A stretch of 6,373 nt of DNA. Origin: Clostridiales bacterium. Lineage in GTDB: Bacteria > Bacillota > Clostridia > Lachnospirales > Lachnospiraceae. The stretch is taken from the NCBI GenBank assembly GCA_012512995.1, contig JAAZDA010000477.1, positions 1 through 6,373 on the forward strand, given 5' to 3'. The stretch's first letter is position 1. Each line of letters starts with the position of its first letter. The notes under the pieces were generated by a model. It was not told the DNA's origin and searched no databases. It saw nothing but the letters and a program-made list of their open reading frames with translations. Below are positions 6,262-6,373 of this stretch, piece after piece. Both the position numbers and the translations under genes were made by a program.

Positions 6262-6373
6262 TGGGTGAGCAGACCAGGCAGGCGCGACTTGCAGTCCGAT
6301 TGGTTCATAGTCCGGCGCGTCCTCGCAGTCCGATTGACTGGCCTGTATCGGTCATGCATAAAGAAAATGCGCA
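6261..6373 (+). CDS. Possible beginning of the next gene (rsmG expected by gene order), incomplete
   Basis: From ATG 6261, overlapping the mnmG stop as TAATG, a frame stays open to the window end (37 full codons). Its first 31 codons run through the GC-rich duplicated element and give a sequence rich in Arg and Pro that does not look like the start of RsmG, the 16S rRNA G527 methyltransferase that usually follows mnmG. An in-frame ATG at 6354 (MHKENA) is a more natural beginning, but it has no clear ribosome binding site; neither does 6261 (GGAG at 6237-6240 is 20 bases away). Too little sequence is present to identify the product. If 6354 is the start, 6262-6353 is non-coding. Confidence 0.3.
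   Translation, partial: MGEQTRQARLAVRLVHSPARPRSPIDWPVSVMHKENA
6281..6336 (+). repeat. Duplicated 22-23-base GC-rich unit downstream of mnmG
   Basis: GGCGCGACTTGCAGTCCGATTG can be read at 6281-6302, and a close copy, which has the same GGCGCG start (6314-6319) and the same 12-base end GCAGTCCGATTG (6325-6336), lies at 6314-6336 with one extra base and two substitutions between. An 11-base spacer (6303-6313) contains a third AGTCC(G). The second copy runs into a small dyad, CAGTC-CGATT-GACTG (6326-6340). The segment 6262-6353 holds 57 G/C of 92 bases, above the neighbouring genes. The one-base length difference shifts the reading frame between copies, which argues against a coding repeat. Origin is unknown: a local duplication or a small dispersed repeat. 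Confidence 0.6.

Noticed and set aside
6281..6336. Start of a CRISPR array downstream of mnmG.
   Set aside because: There are only two copies, of unequal length, with an 11-base spacer; spacers in CRISPR arrays are far longer and repeats are near-identical.

Overview
The window is an ordinary but well-preserved stretch of the chromosomal housekeeping cluster rnpA - yidD - yidC - jag (khpB) - mnmE - mnmG, all on the plus strand, with the next gene (rsmG by usual gene order) at best just beginning at the right edge. This order, the SpoIIIJ/YidC1-type insertase without a large periplasmic domain, the three-domain Jag protein, the AGGAGG-type ribosome binding sites and the heavy use of AGA/AGG arginine codons indicate a Firmicute. 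The wording of the YidC and MnmG proteins (for example the CNPHIGGSSKGHLV stretch of MnmG) resembles Lachnospiraceae/Clostridia; that placement is from memory of the families, not from a search.

Layout. 1-159: C-terminal end of RnpA, cut by the window edge and overlapping yidD by 44 bases in another frame. 116-328: yidD. 329-372: short gap with two tandem 14-base dyads that abut a perfect AGGAGG, followed by a TTG-initiated yidC (373-1725). 1731-2723: jag, its ribosome binding site inside the end of yidC. 2724-2804: a 14-base perfect palindrome and then a terminator-like hairpin, which splits the cluster into an RNA-processing/membrane-insertion half and a tRNA-modification half. 2805-4241: mnmE. 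4242-4326: 85-base gap without a convincing gene. 4327-6261: mnmG. 6262-6353: GC-rich segment (57 of 92 bases are G or C by hand count) with a duplicated 22-23-base unit, then an incomplete open frame to the window end.

How the genes work together. RnpA is the protein subunit of RNase P (5' maturation of tRNAs). YidD and YidC act at the membrane in insertion of membrane proteins, and Jag/KhpB is the RNA-binding protein habitually encoded next to YidC. MnmE and MnmG form one enzyme complex that installs the (carboxymethyl)aminomethyl group on the wobble uridine U34 of certain tRNAs. No mobile element, CRISPR array, tRNA, rRNA or defence system is visible. I did not find a new multi-gene system. 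The most interesting points are small: YidC lacks the conserved groove arginine in TM1 but has an arginine in TM5 that may replace it; the tandem dyads lie directly before the yidC ribosome binding site; and a GC-rich duplicated element follows mnmG.
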